NCBI RefSeq assembly: GCF_030269445.1
Contig: NZ_BSTJ01000001.1
Span: forward strand, 1,079,898 to 1,143,897
Reading direction: 5' to 3'
DNA length: 64,000 nt
Source: Actinoallomurus iriomotensis
GTDB taxonomy: Bacteria > Actinomycetota > Actinomycetes > Streptosporangiales > Streptosporangiaceae
Part shown: piece after piece, positions 8,630 to 16,647 of the stretch
How positions within the stretch are numbered: the stretch's first letter is position 1
Layout of the letters: each line of letters starts with the position of its first letter
Translations under genes and position numbers: made by a program
Notes under the pieces: generated by a model
Database searches by the model: none
Told to the model about the DNA's origin: nothing
What the model saw: only the letters and a program-made list of their open reading frames with translations

Positions 8630-9595
8630 ATGAGCTCGGTCGCGCTCGCGCTCCACGACGGCATCACGATCTACGAGGTCGCCGCGGTCTGCGAGGTCTT
8701 CGGCGTCGACCGCGGGATCACCGACCGCTGGTACGACTTCACCGTCTGCGGCCCGGGCGACGTACGGTTCGGCGGCTGGTTCCGGGCCGAGGCGCCGCAG
8801 GGGCTGGACGGGCTCGCCGCCGCCCGTACGGTGATCGTCCCCGCCTGCCGCGACGTCTCCGAGGATCCGCCCGCCGACCTCGTCGCGGCGGTACGGAAGG
8901 CGCACGAGGCGGGCGCACGGGTGGTCTCGATCTGCACGGGGGCGTTCGTGCTGGCCGCCGCCGGGCTGCTCGACGGACGCCGGGCGACGACGCACTGGCT
9001 GCACGCCGGGCGGCTCGCCGCCCGGTATCCCCGCGTGACCGTCGACCCGGACGTCCTCTACGTCGACGAGGGCGACGTCCTCACCTCCGCCGGCAAGGCC
9101 GCCGGGATGGACCTGTGCCTGCACCTGGTCCGGCTCGACCACGGTGTGGCCGTCGCCAACGACCTGGCCCGGCGCCTGGTCGTGCCGCCGCACCGGCCCG
9201 GCGGGCAGGCCCAGTTCATCCCCGCCCCGGTCGCCGCGGGCGGACCCGGCCGTCCGCTCGCCGACCTGCTCCCGTGGGCGCTCGCGCGGCTGGACCGGCC
9301 GTTGACCGTCGAGGACCTCGCCCGCGCGGCGAACATGAGCACGCGCAACCTGGCTCGGCACTTCAACGCCGCGACCGGCACGACGCCGCTGCGGTGGCTG
9401 CTGACCCAGCGGATCCACCGTGCCCAGGAGCTCCTGGAGACCACCGACGACAGCGTCGAGCGGATCGCCGCCCGCACCGGCATGGGCACGGCGGCCACGC
9501 TGCGGCGGCACTTCAACCGCGCGATCGGCGTACCGCCCGACACCTACCGGCGGACGTTCCGCGACGGGCCCGCGGAGCCGTCCACGCCAGCGTGA
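8630..9595 (+). CDS. GlxA-type AraC-family transcriptional regulator
   Basis: A 321-residue two-domain protein. The N-terminal 170 residues form a DJ-1/PfpI amidotransferase-like domain with the nucleophile-elbow cysteine in SICTGAFVLAAAG (about residue 104). The C-terminal 100 residues carry two AraC helix-turn-helix motifs (LTVEDLARAANMSTRNLARH and SVERIAARTGMGTAATLRRH). Such proteins are transcriptional activators, often of catabolic or export genes. A TACACT -10 hexamer lies at 8617-8622, 7 bases before the ATG, so the mRNA is probably leaderless. The last 83 bp overlap the convergent MFS gene. Confidence 0.9.
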   Translation: MSSVALALHDGITIYEVAAVCEVFGVDRGITDRWYDFTVCGPGDVRFGGWFRAEAPQGLDGLAAARTVIVPACRDVSEDPPADLVAAVRKAHEAGARVVSICTGAFVLAAAGLLDGRRATTHWLHAGRLAARYPRVTVDPDVLYVDEGDVLTSAGKAAGMDLCLHLVRLDHGVAVANDLARRLVVPPHRPGGQAQFIPAPVAAGGPGRPLADLLPWALARLDRPLTVEDLARAANMSTRNLARHFNAATGTTPLRWLLTQRIHRAQELLETTDDSVERIAARTGMGTAATLRRHFNRAIGVPPDTYRRTFRDGPAEPSTPA

Positions 9596-10772
9596 CGGCG
9601 GCGAGCCCCGCCACGACCAGCAGCAGTACGCCCGGGGACGCGAGCCGTCCGGCCGCGGCGAGCGGGAACGGCAGTACCAGGCCGACATAGGAGACCGCCT
9701 GGTACGCCGCGGTGAGCCCGGCGAGGTGCTCGGGCCGGGCCAGACGCTGCACCTCGGTCAGACCGCAGACCTGGCAGCAGCCGTACCCGGCGCCGAGCAC
9801 GAGCGCGGCCACGACCACGAGCCACGGCCGTACGACGGCGGCGGCCAGCGCGGCGACGAGAAGGCCGGCGACGACGAGGGTCAGCGAGGTGGCGACCAGG
9901 CGCACGGGGGCGCCGTCCATCCGGCGCGCCAGCGGCTGCGCGAAGATGCCGGCGAAGGCGGTCAGCAGGATGACCAGGGCGCTGAAGACGAGCTCGTACC
10001 CGCCGAGCCGTGGCCGGACCACGCCGGGCAGGTAGGCCAGCGCCACGGACGCGGAGCCGAACACCCACGGCGCGAGCGGCGCCACCACGCCCCGGAACCG
10101 GGGTTCGCGCAGTTCGGGCAGGCGCAACGCCCGCAGCATCCCGCCCGGGGCGCCCAGCCGCGTCTCAGGGGCGCGCAGCACCGCCGCGAGGGCCGCGACG
10201 GTCAGCACCAGATGCGGCGCGTACGGCAGCACGGTGGGCGCGGGCGCCCACTGGGCCAGCACGCCGGCGGTCAGCGGGCCGAGCCCGAAACCGGCGCTCA
10301 TCGTGACGGTCAGCCGCCGGGGGGCGTGAGCGGCGTCGCCGGAGGGTCCGAGAGCGGACAGTTCCTTGATCCAGGCCGCGCCGGAGCTGAAGGCCGCGCC
10401 ACCGGCGACACCGGTGAGCAGGCGACCGGCGAACAGCCAGCCGACCGCTCCCCCGCCCAACATGAGCAGGGAGGTGGCGAGGACGGACAGGGCGAGGACG
10501 GGAGCCATGACGCCCCGGCGGCCGAACCGGTCCGAGACGGGGCCGCCCAGCAGCAGTCCGGGGATCAGTCCCGCGACGTAGAGGCCGAAGGCGGCCCGGA
10601 CGGTGGTGGCGGTGAGATGCAGGCGGCCCTGGTACATCAGCAGGAGCGGCGTGAACTGCTGGGCTCCCCAGCCGGCCGCCACGACGGCGAGCCCGGCCGG
10701 CCACCACACGCGGGGCGTCGCCGGGCGCCGCGCGGCGGGGATGACGTGCGCTGTGTCGTACATGCCGCTCAT
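9513..10772 (-). CDS. MFS transporter
   Basis: A 419-residue membrane protein with about 12 transmembrane helices and the MFS loop 2-3 signature GGPVSDRFGRRGVM near residue 60. It is a secondary transporter, probably a drug or metabolite exporter judging from its neighbours. The ATG at 10772 is preferred (10763 is an alternative); an upstream TTG at 10808 would read through a 17-bp palindrome that looks like an operator. The 3' end overlaps the GlxA-type regulator gene by 83 bp in tail-to-tail arrangement. The C-terminal 20 residues are arginine-rich and fall in the overlap. Confidence 0.85.
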   Translation of the reverse strand: MSGMYDTAHVIPAARRPATPRVWWPAGLAVVAAGWGAQQFTPLLLMYQGRLHLTATTVRAAFGLYVAGLIPGLLLGGPVSDRFGRRGVMAPVLALSVLATSLLMLGGGAVGWLFAGRLLTGVAGGAAFSSGAAWIKELSALGPSGDAAHAPRRLTVTMSAGFGLGPLTAGVLAQWAPAPTVLPYAPHLVLTVAALAAVLRAPETRLGAPGGMLRALRLPELREPRFRGVVAPLAPWVFGSASVALAYLPGVVRPRLGGYELVFSALVILLTAFAGIFAQPLARRMDGAPVRLVATSLTLVVAGLLVAALAAAVVRPWLVVVAALVLGAGYGCCQVCGLTEVQRLARPEHLAGLTAAYQAVSYVGLVLPFPLAAAGRLASPGVLLLVVAGLAAVTLAWTAPRARRGTSAGRCRAVRRSRG

Positions 10773-10787
10773 GCTGGCGGCGGGGAT

Positions 10788-10804
10788 GACGGTCGACGAC
10801 CGTC
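10788..10804. promoter_or_regulatory. 17-bp palindrome upstream of the MFS gene
   Basis: GACGGTCGACGACCGTC is a perfect 8-1-8 inverted repeat 16 bp upstream of the ATG at 10772. The position and symmetry fit a TetR/MarR-type operator. The cognate repressor is not encoded next to it. Confidence 0.45.
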
Positions 10805-10848
10805 GCAAACGCCAACATGCGCACGGTTTCGGACACCCGCGAGAAACG

Positions 10849-10887
10849 AACGGCGCCCCACCGGCGTCGTGCCGGCGGGGCGCCGTT
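10849..10887. terminator. Hairpin terminator between the 36-residue gene and the MFS gene
   Basis: AACGGCGCCCC (10849-10859) pairs perfectly with GGGGCGCCGTT (10877-10887); an inner 5-bp CCGGC/GCCGG stem follows one mismatch, with a 5-base loop. It begins 8 bp after the stop of the small minus-strand gene and is followed on that strand by CGTTTC. Confidence 0.75.
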
Positions 10888-10894
10888 CAGGTCG

Positions 10895-11005
10895 TCACTT
10901 GCTGGCGGCGCCGCCGTTGTCGCGGCGGTCCAGGGCGATCTGGATCGCGCGGGCGGCCTCTTCGGCGGCGTCTTCGGCAGGCTTCAGCACGTACATCGAG
11001 TCCAT
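10895..11005 (-). CDS. Unrecognised 36-residue protein
   Basis: I do not recognise this family. The frame begins ATG GAC TCG (MDSMYVLKPAEDAAEE) and ends in DRRDNGGAASK. Nearly every codon ends in G or C, as expected for a translated gene here. A GGAGA element lies about 9 bases before the ATG, and a strong terminator follows. The middle (residues 9-28) is a predicted amphipathic, alanine- and acid-rich helix; there is no signal peptide or membrane segment. The 230-bp region upstream holds a site very like the one upstream of the ilvB leader, plus a 16-codon leader-like ORF, so it may belong to the amino acid regulon. It lies downstream of serA. Confidence 0.6.
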   Translation of the reverse strand: MDSMYVLKPAEDAAEEAARAIQIALDRRDNGGAASK

Positions 11006-11091
11006 GGGATACGTCTCCGTGGATGTCGAGAGCGATCGGGACGTTCGGCCAGCGGCTGACTCCGCGGCGGGTCGCCGGCCCACCCGAAGGA

Positions 11092-11142
11092 TCAGGCCCC
11101 GCCGCGGCTGCGAAGGATGAACACGGAGCGCCGCATGACCAT
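11092..11142 (-). other. Leader-like short ORF in the 5' region of the 36-residue gene
   Basis: From ATG at 11142 (or 11136) the minus strand encodes MVMRRSVFILRSRGGA and stops at 11092. The Val-Phe-Ile-Leu run beside arginines recalls the ilvB leader peptide. No clear ribosome-binding site or U-tailed terminator accompanies it, so this is a weak candidate only. Confidence 0.25.
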
Positions 11143-11188
11143 TACCACGGTACCCGCGGCCCTCGGTGATGTCTCGACTCACGGTCAG

Positions 11189-11208
11189 AAATCCCACTAT
11201 GTGAGACG
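11189..11208. promoter_or_regulatory. Candidate operator/promoter upstream of the 36-residue gene
   Basis: AAATCCCACTATGTGAGACG matches the site at 22387-22405 before the ilvB leader in 14 of 20 positions, including the AT-rich AAATC start that is unusual here. The core is a TCTCAC-ATA-GTGGGA near-palindrome on the minus strand, and CATAGT could be a -10 element. Confidence 0.45.
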
Positions 11209-11235
11209 CGGACCGCGAAATGCCTGGTAGACGGC

Positions 11236-12825
11236 TTATGTGTCCAGGTCGACCCGTCGTCCCTGGTCGGCGCCGATCTCGGCCGCGATCGCCTCGGTCA
11301 GGTCCGGGCCGAGCGCCGAGTCGACGGACAGCGCGATGAGCGCCTTGCCGCCCTTGGCGTTCCGGCCGACCTGCATGCCCGCGATGTTGATGCCCGCGTC
11401 GCCCAGCAGCCGGCCCACGACGCCGACGATGCCGGGCCGGTCGGTGTAGGTGAAGAAGCCCATGTGCGCGGTCGGCGCGATCTCCATCGGGTAGCCGTTC
11501 ACCGCCACGAGCCGTTCGGCGTGCCGGGGCCCGGTCAGCGTGCCGGACACCGAGACGACCGCGCCGTCGGCCATCGTGCCGCGCACCGTGATGAGGTTCC
11601 GCCAGTCGGGACTGTCCTCGCCGGCGGTGAGCGTCACCTCCACGCCGCGGTCGCGCGACAGCAGCGGCGCGTTCACGTACGTCACCGAGTCCTCGACGAT
11701 GTCGGTGAACGCGCCCTTGAGCGCGGCCAGCTCCAGCACCTTCACGTCGTGCCGGGCGATCTCGCCGCGCACCTCCACCTCCAGCCGCGCCGGCACGCCG
11801 CCCGCGAGCGCGGTGAAGACGCGGCCGAGCTTCTCGGTGAGGGGCAGGCCCGGCTTGACCTCCTCGGCCGCGACGCCGCCGCGGACGTTGACCGCGTCCG
11901 GCACGAACTCCCCCGACAGCGCCAGGAGCACCGACCGGGCGACCTGGGTGCCGGCCCGCTCCTGCGCCTCGTACGTGCTCGCGCCCAGGTGCGGGGTGAC
12001 CACGACGTTGTCGTGGTGGAACAGCGGGCTGTCGGTGCACGGCTCGCTGCGGAACACGTCGATGCCGGCTCCCGCCACCCGCTTCTCCTTCAGCGCCAGG
12101 TCCAGGGCGTCCTCGTCGACGATGCCGCCGCGCGCGGCGTTGACGATCCGCACGGACGGCTTGACCATCCGCAGCTCCCGGTCGCCGATCAGCCCGAGCG
12201 TCTCCTGGGTCTTGGGCAGGTGCACGGTGATGAAGTCACTCTCGCGCAGGAGCTCGTCCAGCGGCACGAGCCGTACGCCGAGCTGGGCCGCGCGCGGCGC
12301 CTGGATGTACGGGTCGTAGGCGATGACGTTCATGTCGAAGGCGGCGAGCCGCTTGGCGACGAGCACGCCGATGCGGCCGAGGCCGAGCACGCCGAGCGTC
12401 TTGTCCCGCAGCTCGACACCGGTGTACCGCGACCGCTGCCACTCCCCTCGCTTCAGCGCCGCGTGCCCCTGCGGGACGTTGCGGGCCGTGGCCAGCAGGA
12501 GCGCGATCGCGTGCTCGGCGGCCGTGACGATGTTCGAGGTCGGCGCGTTGACGACCATGACGCCGGCCTGGGTCGCCGCCTCGACGTCGACGTTGTCCAG
12601 GCCGACGCCCGCACGCGCGACGACCCGCAGCCGCCGTGCCGCCGCGAGCACCTCCGCGTCGATCCGGCTCGCGCTCCGTACGATGATCGCGTCGACGTCG
12701 GCGACGGCCGCCAGCAGCTGTTCGCGGTCGGCGCCGTCGGCGCGGCGCACCTCGAAGCCGGGCTCGAGCAGGGCGATGCCGGCGGGCGACAGCTCCTCGG
12801 CGACGAGGACGACGGGCTTGCTCAA
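11236..12825 (-). CDS. serA: D-3-phosphoglycerate dehydrogenase
   Basis: A 529-residue protein, the length of the long actinobacterial SerA type. The Rossmann motif is VLGLGRIGVLVAKRL. The substrate and catalytic segments NAARGGIVDEDAL and VVVTPHLGAST are present, followed by the intervening domain and a C-terminal ACT domain (YTDRPGIVGVVGRLL). It oxidises 3-phosphoglycerate to 3-phosphohydroxypyruvate with NAD+, the first step of serine synthesis, and the ACT domain suggests feedback by serine. The start is taken as TTG at 12825 because AAGGGGG lies 6 bases upstream and the protein then begins LSKPVVLVAEELSPAG, matching the family. It is divergent from the SseB-like gene. Confidence 0.95.
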   Translation of the reverse strand: MSKPVVLVAEELSPAGIALLEPGFEVRRADGADREQLLAAVADVDAIIVRSASRIDAEVLAAARRLRVVARAGVGLDNVDVEAATQAGVMVVNAPTSNIVTAAEHAIALLLATARNVPQGHAALKRGEWQRSRYTGVELRDKTLGVLGLGRIGVLVAKRLAAFDMNVIAYDPYIQAPRAAQLGVRLVPLDELLRESDFITVHLPKTQETLGLIGDRELRMVKPSVRIVNAARGGIVDEDALDLALKEKRVAGAGIDVFRSEPCTDSPLFHHDNVVVTPHLGASTYEAQERAGTQVARSVLLALSGEFVPDAVNVRGGVAAEEVKPGLPLTEKLGRVFTALAGGVPARLEVEVRGEIARHDVKVLELAALKGAFTDIVEDSVTYVNAPLLSRDRGVEVTLTAGEDSPDWRNLITVRGTMADGAVVSVSGTLTGPRHAERLVAVNGYPMEIAPTAHMGFFTYTDRPGIVGVVGRLLGDAGINIAGMQVGRNAKGGKALIALSVDSALGPDLTEAIAAEIGADQGRRVDLDT

Positions 12826-12922
12826 CGTGGGCCCCCTTGTGACGGTGCTTCCCCTGTGACGGGGATCGCTTACCGACTCTCCGGCGGCGGGTGCCATGAG
12901 CGCAATGCGCGTAACCACAAGC

Positions 12923-12942
12923 GGCCGACGGCGCCGTCGGCC
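12923..12942. repeat. 20-bp perfect palindrome in the serA/SseB divergent gap
   Basis: GGCCGACGGCGCCGTCGGCC is fully self-complementary and lies between the two divergent genes, about 100 bp before serA and 80 bp before the SseB-like gene. It may be an operator or a hairpin; in such GC-rich DNA chance cannot be excluded. Confidence 0.35.
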
Positions 12943-13019
12943 CGACCAGGAAAAGGCGTGTCCGGAACCCGTGCCCGTACGGCCGCGGGAGGTGCCGCGT
13001 ACGCACTAGTGTCGGGCGC

Positions 13020-13694
13020 ATGGCGAATGGAAACCCGAAGCTGGCCGACGTCCTCACGCAGCGCGGAGAACCCGAGGAGATCCTGCGCGCGCTGGTCGAC
13101 GGCGGGGTGCTCATCGTGACCAACCCCGACGGCTCGGTCCTGGTCGGGCAGCTTGAGGACGAGAGCGTGGTGCTGGCCGCGTTCACCTCTCCCGACAAAT
13201 ACTCAGAAAAGCCCGAGAACGAGACTTTTCAGCAGGCTGACGCCGCGTTGCTGCTGGAGATCGCGCGTACGGGCGACGTCGAGGCCCTCGTGGTCGACCC
13301 CGAGGGCGAGGACGCGGCCCTCATCCCGTTCAGCGACGTGCAGGGCTTCCTGATCGCCCAGGGCATGAGCGTGGACGAGGACGTCGAGGTGGCGTTCCGG
13401 CCGAGCGAGCACGAGCTGGTGCCCAGCCTCCAGGAGGGGATCGCCGCGCGACTCAAGGACTTCCCCGCGGTCGAGCGGGTGTGGATCTCCGACGTGCGGA
13501 TGCCCAGCGGCGTCGAGGGGATCATGCTGCACGTCATGGTGCAGGAGGGCGCCGACCCGCAGCTGGCCAACGAGCTGCTCCAGTCGACCATGGAGGACCT
13601 GCCGCCGAGCAACGTCCCGGTCTTCGCGCACATCGGCGACGAGGAGACCGAGGGCTTCCTCACCGAGATGAACGCCACCGTCGTACGGCGCTAG
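13020..13694 (+). CDS. SseB-domain protein
   Basis: A 224-residue cytoplasmic protein with an N-terminal SseB-type domain (about residues 20-120: ALVDGGVLIVTNPDG, LIPFSDVQGFLIAQG) and a C-terminal SseB-type domain (about 125-224: VERVWISDVRMPSG, NVPVFAHIGDE). SseB was named in E. coli for altered serine sensitivity; its biochemical role is not settled. Standing divergently beside serA is therefore suggestive. There is no ribosome-binding site; instead TAGTGT lies at 13007-13012, 7 bases before the ATG, so the mRNA is probably leaderless. A strong hairpin terminator follows. Confidence 0.75.
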   Translation: MANGNPKLADVLTQRGEPEEILRALVDGGVLIVTNPDGSVLVGQLEDESVVLAAFTSPDKYSEKPENETFQQADAALLLEIARTGDVEALVVDPEGEDAALIPFSDVQGFLIAQGMSVDEDVEVAFRPSEHELVPSLQEGIAARLKDFPAVERVWISDVRMPSGVEGIMLHVMVQEGADPQLANELLQSTMEDLPPSNVPVFAHIGDEETEGFLTEMNATVVRR

Positions 13695-13703
13695 GGACTC
13701 TGA

Positions 13704-13731
13704 GGCGGGTGGCCGGTCCCGGCCGCCCGCC
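13704..13731 (+). terminator. Terminator after the SseB-like gene
   Basis: GGCGGG-T-GGCCG...CGGCC-G-CCCGCC forms an 11-bp interrupted stem starting 10 bp after the stop codon and followed by TTCTCG. Confidence 0.65.
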
Positions 13732-13787
13732 TTCTCGCCCCCGCGCCGGACGATCAAGATCGACCCTGTCGGCCGAGGGGAGATCTC

Positions 13788-15215
13788 ATGTCCGCCGCAC
13801 TGGACCGGAGAAGGTTCCTGCTGGTCACCGGGGTCACGGGCGCGGCCGTGACGCTTGACCCGCTGCGCTTCGCCGCCGCCGAGGCCGGCGCGGAGCAGAC
13901 CCTAACGATCTCCGGCCGCTTCGAACCGGGAGCGCCCGACTGGGTGTACGTCCCGGTACGGGTGCCGCCCGGCGTCCGCTCGATCGCGGTCTCCTCCACC
14001 TATGACCGGCCCGCCGTGCCCGCCGGCGTGCCCGGCAACGCCCTGGACCTCGGGGCGTTCGACGAGACGGGCTTTCGCGGCTGGTCCGGCGGGGCGCGCG
14101 ACTCGTTCACGATCAGCCGTTCCTCCGCCACCCCCGGCTACCTGCCCGGTCCCGTACGGCCCGGCGAGTGGCGCGTAACCCTCGGGCCGTACACGGTCGC
14201 GCCCCAGGGCATGAACTGGACGGTGACCGTGACGCTGCGGTTCGGCGAACCCGGGCCGGCGTTCGTGCCCTCCCACGCACCGACGCGTGCGAACGGCCGG
14301 GGCCGCGCCTGGTACCGGGGCGACATGCACCTGCACTCGGTGCACTCCGACGGCGCGTGGCTGCCCGAGCAGATCGTGGCCGGCGCCCGTACGGCCGGAC
14401 TGGACTTCATCGTCTCCACCGAGCACAACACCTCCAGCGCGGCCGGCATCTGGGGTCATCACGCACGCGAGGACCTGCTCATCATCGACGGCGAGGAGAT
14501 CACCACCCGCAACGGCCACTACACCGCGCTCGGGCTCCCGCCGGGCACGTGGATCGACTGGCGGTACCGCGCGGTCGACGGCGTGATCCCGCGTTTCCTC
14601 AAGGAGATCCACCGGCACGGCGCGCTGGCGGTGGCCGCCCACCCGTTCTGCCCGTTCGTCGGTTGCCAGTGGAAGTTCGGCTACGACCAGGTGGACGCCA
14701 TCGAGGTGTGGAACGGTCCGTGGACGCTCGACGACGAGGCGGCCCTGCAGATGTGGAACGGCCTGCTGGTCGAGGGACGCCGCTGGATCCCGGCCGTCGG
14801 CGACAGCGACTCCCACAAGGAGGGCCAGGTCATCGGCCTGCCACAGAACGTCGTACTCGCCGACGACCTGGAGCGTGACGCGATCCTGTCGGCGGTGAAG
14901 GCGGGGCGGCTGTACGTCGCGGAGTCCTCGGCGGTCGCCCTGTCGTTCACGGCCGCCGTGGGTTCGCGTACGGCGGGGATCGGCGAGCGCCTGAACGCCG
15001 CGCCGGGCGATCAGGTCGAGGTGTCGGTACGGACGGAGGGCGTGCCGACGGGCATGATCCGCCTGTTCACCGACGAAGGCCAGGTGTTCGAAGGCCCGGC
15101 CGGCACGGCGACGTGGCGGACGACACCACGCGTGTCACCGTACGTCCGCGCGGAGGTCCGCCACCCGGACGGCTCCATGGCCGCCCTCACCAACCCCATC
15201 TTCCTGGGCCACTGA
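13788..15215 (+). CDS. Exported CehA/McbA-type metallohydrolase (PHP domain)
   Basis: A 475-residue protein with a Tat signal (LDRRRFLLVTGVTGAAV), a beta-rich N-terminal domain (about residues 40-165) and a PHP-type metal-dependent hydrolase domain. Metal ligands are seen in GDMHLHSVHSDG (about 177), STEHN (about 210), AAHPFCPF (about 285) and GDSDSHKEG (about 340). CehA and McbA hydrolyse carbaryl, but most relatives have unknown phosphoester or ester substrates, so only a hydrolase role is claimed. It stands alone on the plus strand; its stop lies 8 bp from the stop of the convergent DUF397 gene. Confidence 0.85.
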   Translation: MSAALDRRRFLLVTGVTGAAVTLDPLRFAAAEAGAEQTLTISGRFEPGAPDWVYVPVRVPPGVRSIAVSSTYDRPAVPAGVPGNALDLGAFDETGFRGWSGGARDSFTISRSSATPGYLPGPVRPGEWRVTLGPYTVAPQGMNWTVTVTLRFGEPGPAFVPSHAPTRANGRGRAWYRGDMHLHSVHSDGAWLPEQIVAGARTAGLDFIVSTEHNTSSAAGIWGHHAREDLLIIDGEEITTRNGHYTALGLPPGTWIDWRYRAVDGVIPRFLKEIHRHGALAVAAHPFCPFVGCQWKFGYDQVDAIEVWNGPWTLDDEAALQMWNGLLVEGRRWIPAVGDSDSHKEGQVIGLPQNVVLADDLERDAILSAVKAGRLYVAESSAVALSFTAAVGSRTAGIGERLNAAPGDQVEVSVRTEGVPTGMIRLFTDEGQVFEGPAGTATWRTTPRVSPYVRAEVRHPDGSMAALTNPIFLGH

Positions 15216-15223
15216 GCCGAAGA

Positions 15224-15316
15224 CTAAGCGGACTTCTCCTCGATGCGGACCTCGACGCAGTTCGCTCCGCCGGAGCCACCGCTGCGACTGCTCTTCCTCC
15301 AGGGAGTCTCACTCAC
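15224..15316 (-). CDS. Short DUF397-type protein
   Basis: Thirty residues from a GTG at 15316: SETPWRKSSRSGG...ANCVEVRIEEKSA. The WRKSSRSGG and NCVEV motifs define DUF397, but family members are normally 55-80 residues with a C-terminal VRDSKDPxGP segment, which is missing here. The GTG overlaps the TGA of the Scr1-type regulator by 4 bp (GTGA), and GGAGG lies 8 bases upstream, so it is translated with the regulator. DUF397 proteins partner Scr1/WhiJ-type regulators in actinomycete development and antibiotic control. The truncation may be natural, since the start and stop are clean. Confidence 0.8.
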   Translation of the reverse strand: MSETPWRKSSRSGGSGGANCVEVRIEEKSA

Positions 15317-16125
15317 TGAAATTCCTCCAAAACCTGTTTGATCATCTGCCGAGAGCTACTCCTCGACAGAGCGTCCGATCCGATCTGCTCAAACCGGTCC
15401 TTGTACCATTCAATCTCGGCGGCGGCGAGAATCAATCGCCCTTGCGGCAGGGCCGAAGTATAGGCTGCTCGACTGGCAGGGGATTCCAGGACGCTGAACG
15501 AGCCGTCCAAACCGACGTGGGCGCCTACTTCCGTGGAGATGACCCGAAGGGAGATATGCGGATGCTCGCTCATCTCCAGCAGGTGGGCAAGCTGTTTTCT
15601 CATCACCTCCGCCCCGCCTACCGGTTGACGCAGGGCTGATTCGTTGAGCAGCACCCACATATTCGGAGGAGGGTCTCTGTCGAGCACCGCCTGACGTGCG
15701 ACAAGAGTCGCTAATGCCTCCTCTACGTCATCGACGATTCTCGCAGCCATCAGCAAAGCTCGATTGTACTCTTCGATCTGCAGAAGGCCAGTGATGACCA
15801 ACGCCTCGTAGATGCGGATACTCGCCGCCGTCTTTTCGTACCCGATGAAGGCCTTGAACCAGTCGGGGTCGTGGCCCAGCTCGGCGTACCTCAGGAGGCG
15901 GAGGAAGTGGCCGCCGGTGTCGAAGATCCGGTCCAGGATCTTCGCCTGCTTGTCGTCGATCTTGAGCGTGGCGGACTCGATGCGGGAGATCGTCGAGCGG
16001 TCGCAGCCGAGCAGCTCCCCCAGCCGCGTACCGGACATTTTCGCGCGAGTGCGATAAAAGCGCACATCGTGCGCGAGCCAGGTCCACATCGAGATCATCG
16101 GGTCCGGTGACGGTTTCGCATGCAT
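15313..16125 (-). CDS. Scr1/WhiJ-type XRE-family regulator
   Basis: A 270-residue protein with an N-terminal XRE helix-turn-helix (residues about 25-75: SGTRLGELLGCDRSTISRIES) and the long DUF5753-type ligand or partner domain seen in Scr1 and WhiJ homologues (about residues 90-265). It should bind DNA and respond to its DUF397 partner, encoded with a 4-bp overlap downstream. The divergent anti-sigma-type ATPase gene completes the usual triad. A 19-bp perfect palindrome at 16157-16175 in the gap between the divergent genes is the best candidate for its operator. Confidence 0.9.
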   Translation of the reverse strand: MHAKPSPDPMISMWTWLAHDVRFYRTRAKMSGTRLGELLGCDRSTISRIESATLKIDDKQAKILDRIFDTGGHFLRLLRYAELGHDPDWFKAFIGYEKTAASIRIYEALVITGLLQIEEYNRALLMAARIVDDVEEALATLVARQAVLDRDPPPNMWVLLNESALRQPVGGAEVMRKQLAHLLEMSEHPHISLRVISTEVGAHVGLDGSFSVLESPASRAAYTSALPQGRLILAAAEIEWYKDRFEQIGSDALSRSSSRQMIKQVLEEFQ

Positions 16126-16156
16126 TGACAGGCCCTCCGTGTTTCCGAGTGTTGCG

Positions 16157-16175
16157 GATGTTTCCGAGAAACATC
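16157..16175. promoter_or_regulatory. Candidate operator of the WhiJ-like regulator
   Basis: GATGTTTCCGAGAAACATC is a perfect 8-3-8 inverted repeat in the divergent gap, 32 bp upstream of the regulator start at 16125. A second GTTTCCGAG half-site lies at 16141-16149, about 19 bp away. Binding by the adjacent regulator is inference. Confidence 0.6.
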
Positions 16176-16242
16176 GACACGTCGACGGGGACGGGTCAAT
16201 CCTTCTCCTGAATCCCGATTATCACCGACCAGGAGAGCATTC

Positions 16243-16647
16243 GTGGACCTTTCGAATATCCTCCGCCATCCGGCACAGAATCGCGACCTGCGCATTCGCA
16301 TGCCGCCACACGCGATCGCCGCCGAACAGGCCCGTACGCTCACCGAAAGGGTCCTGGACGACTGGGATCTCACGCCGCTGAGGGACAATGCGCTACTCGT
16401 GGTGTCCGAATTAGTGACTAATGCCATAAAGCAGCGCGATATATTCCTGTTCGCGCTTCAACGCCGCGGCGACACCGTCCTGGTCGAGGTCACGGACATG
16501 GGCCCCGGTCTTCCCACGGTGAGGAACGCCGGCGAGACGGACACCACGGGACGCGGCCTGTTCCTCGTCGACGCCGTCTGCGAAGAATGGGGAGTGCGCG
16601 GCGAGGAGAACGGCGGGAAAACGGTATGGGCGGCGGTCGCGAAGTGA
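16243..16647 (+). CDS. Anti-sigma-factor-type ATP-binding protein (HATPase_c)
   Basis: A 134-residue protein from a GTG at 16243 preceded by AGGAGAG. It has the GHKL ATPase N box (VVSELVTNAIKQ, about residue 50), a G1-like DMGPGLP (about 85) and a G2-like DTTGRGLFLVDAV (about 102). Such RsbW-like single-domain proteins bind ATP and act as anti-sigma factors or serine kinases of anti-anti-sigma factors. In actinomycetes they commonly sit beside Scr1/DUF397 pairs, as here. Its stop overlaps the GTG of the next HTH gene (GTGA), implying coupling. Confidence 0.88.
   Translation: MDLSNILRHPAQNRDLRIRMPPHAIAAEQARTLTERVLDDWDLTPLRDNALLVVSELVTNAIKQRDIFLFALQRRGDTVLVEVTDMGPGLPTVRNAGETDTTGRGLFLVDAVCEEWGVRGEENGGKTVWAAVAK

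Noticed and set aside
10895-12040. Longer versions of the 36-residue gene reaching back into serA
   Set aside because: The upstream extension is in another frame of serA and then through non-coding DNA; the GGAGA site and codon bias start at the ATG at 11005.
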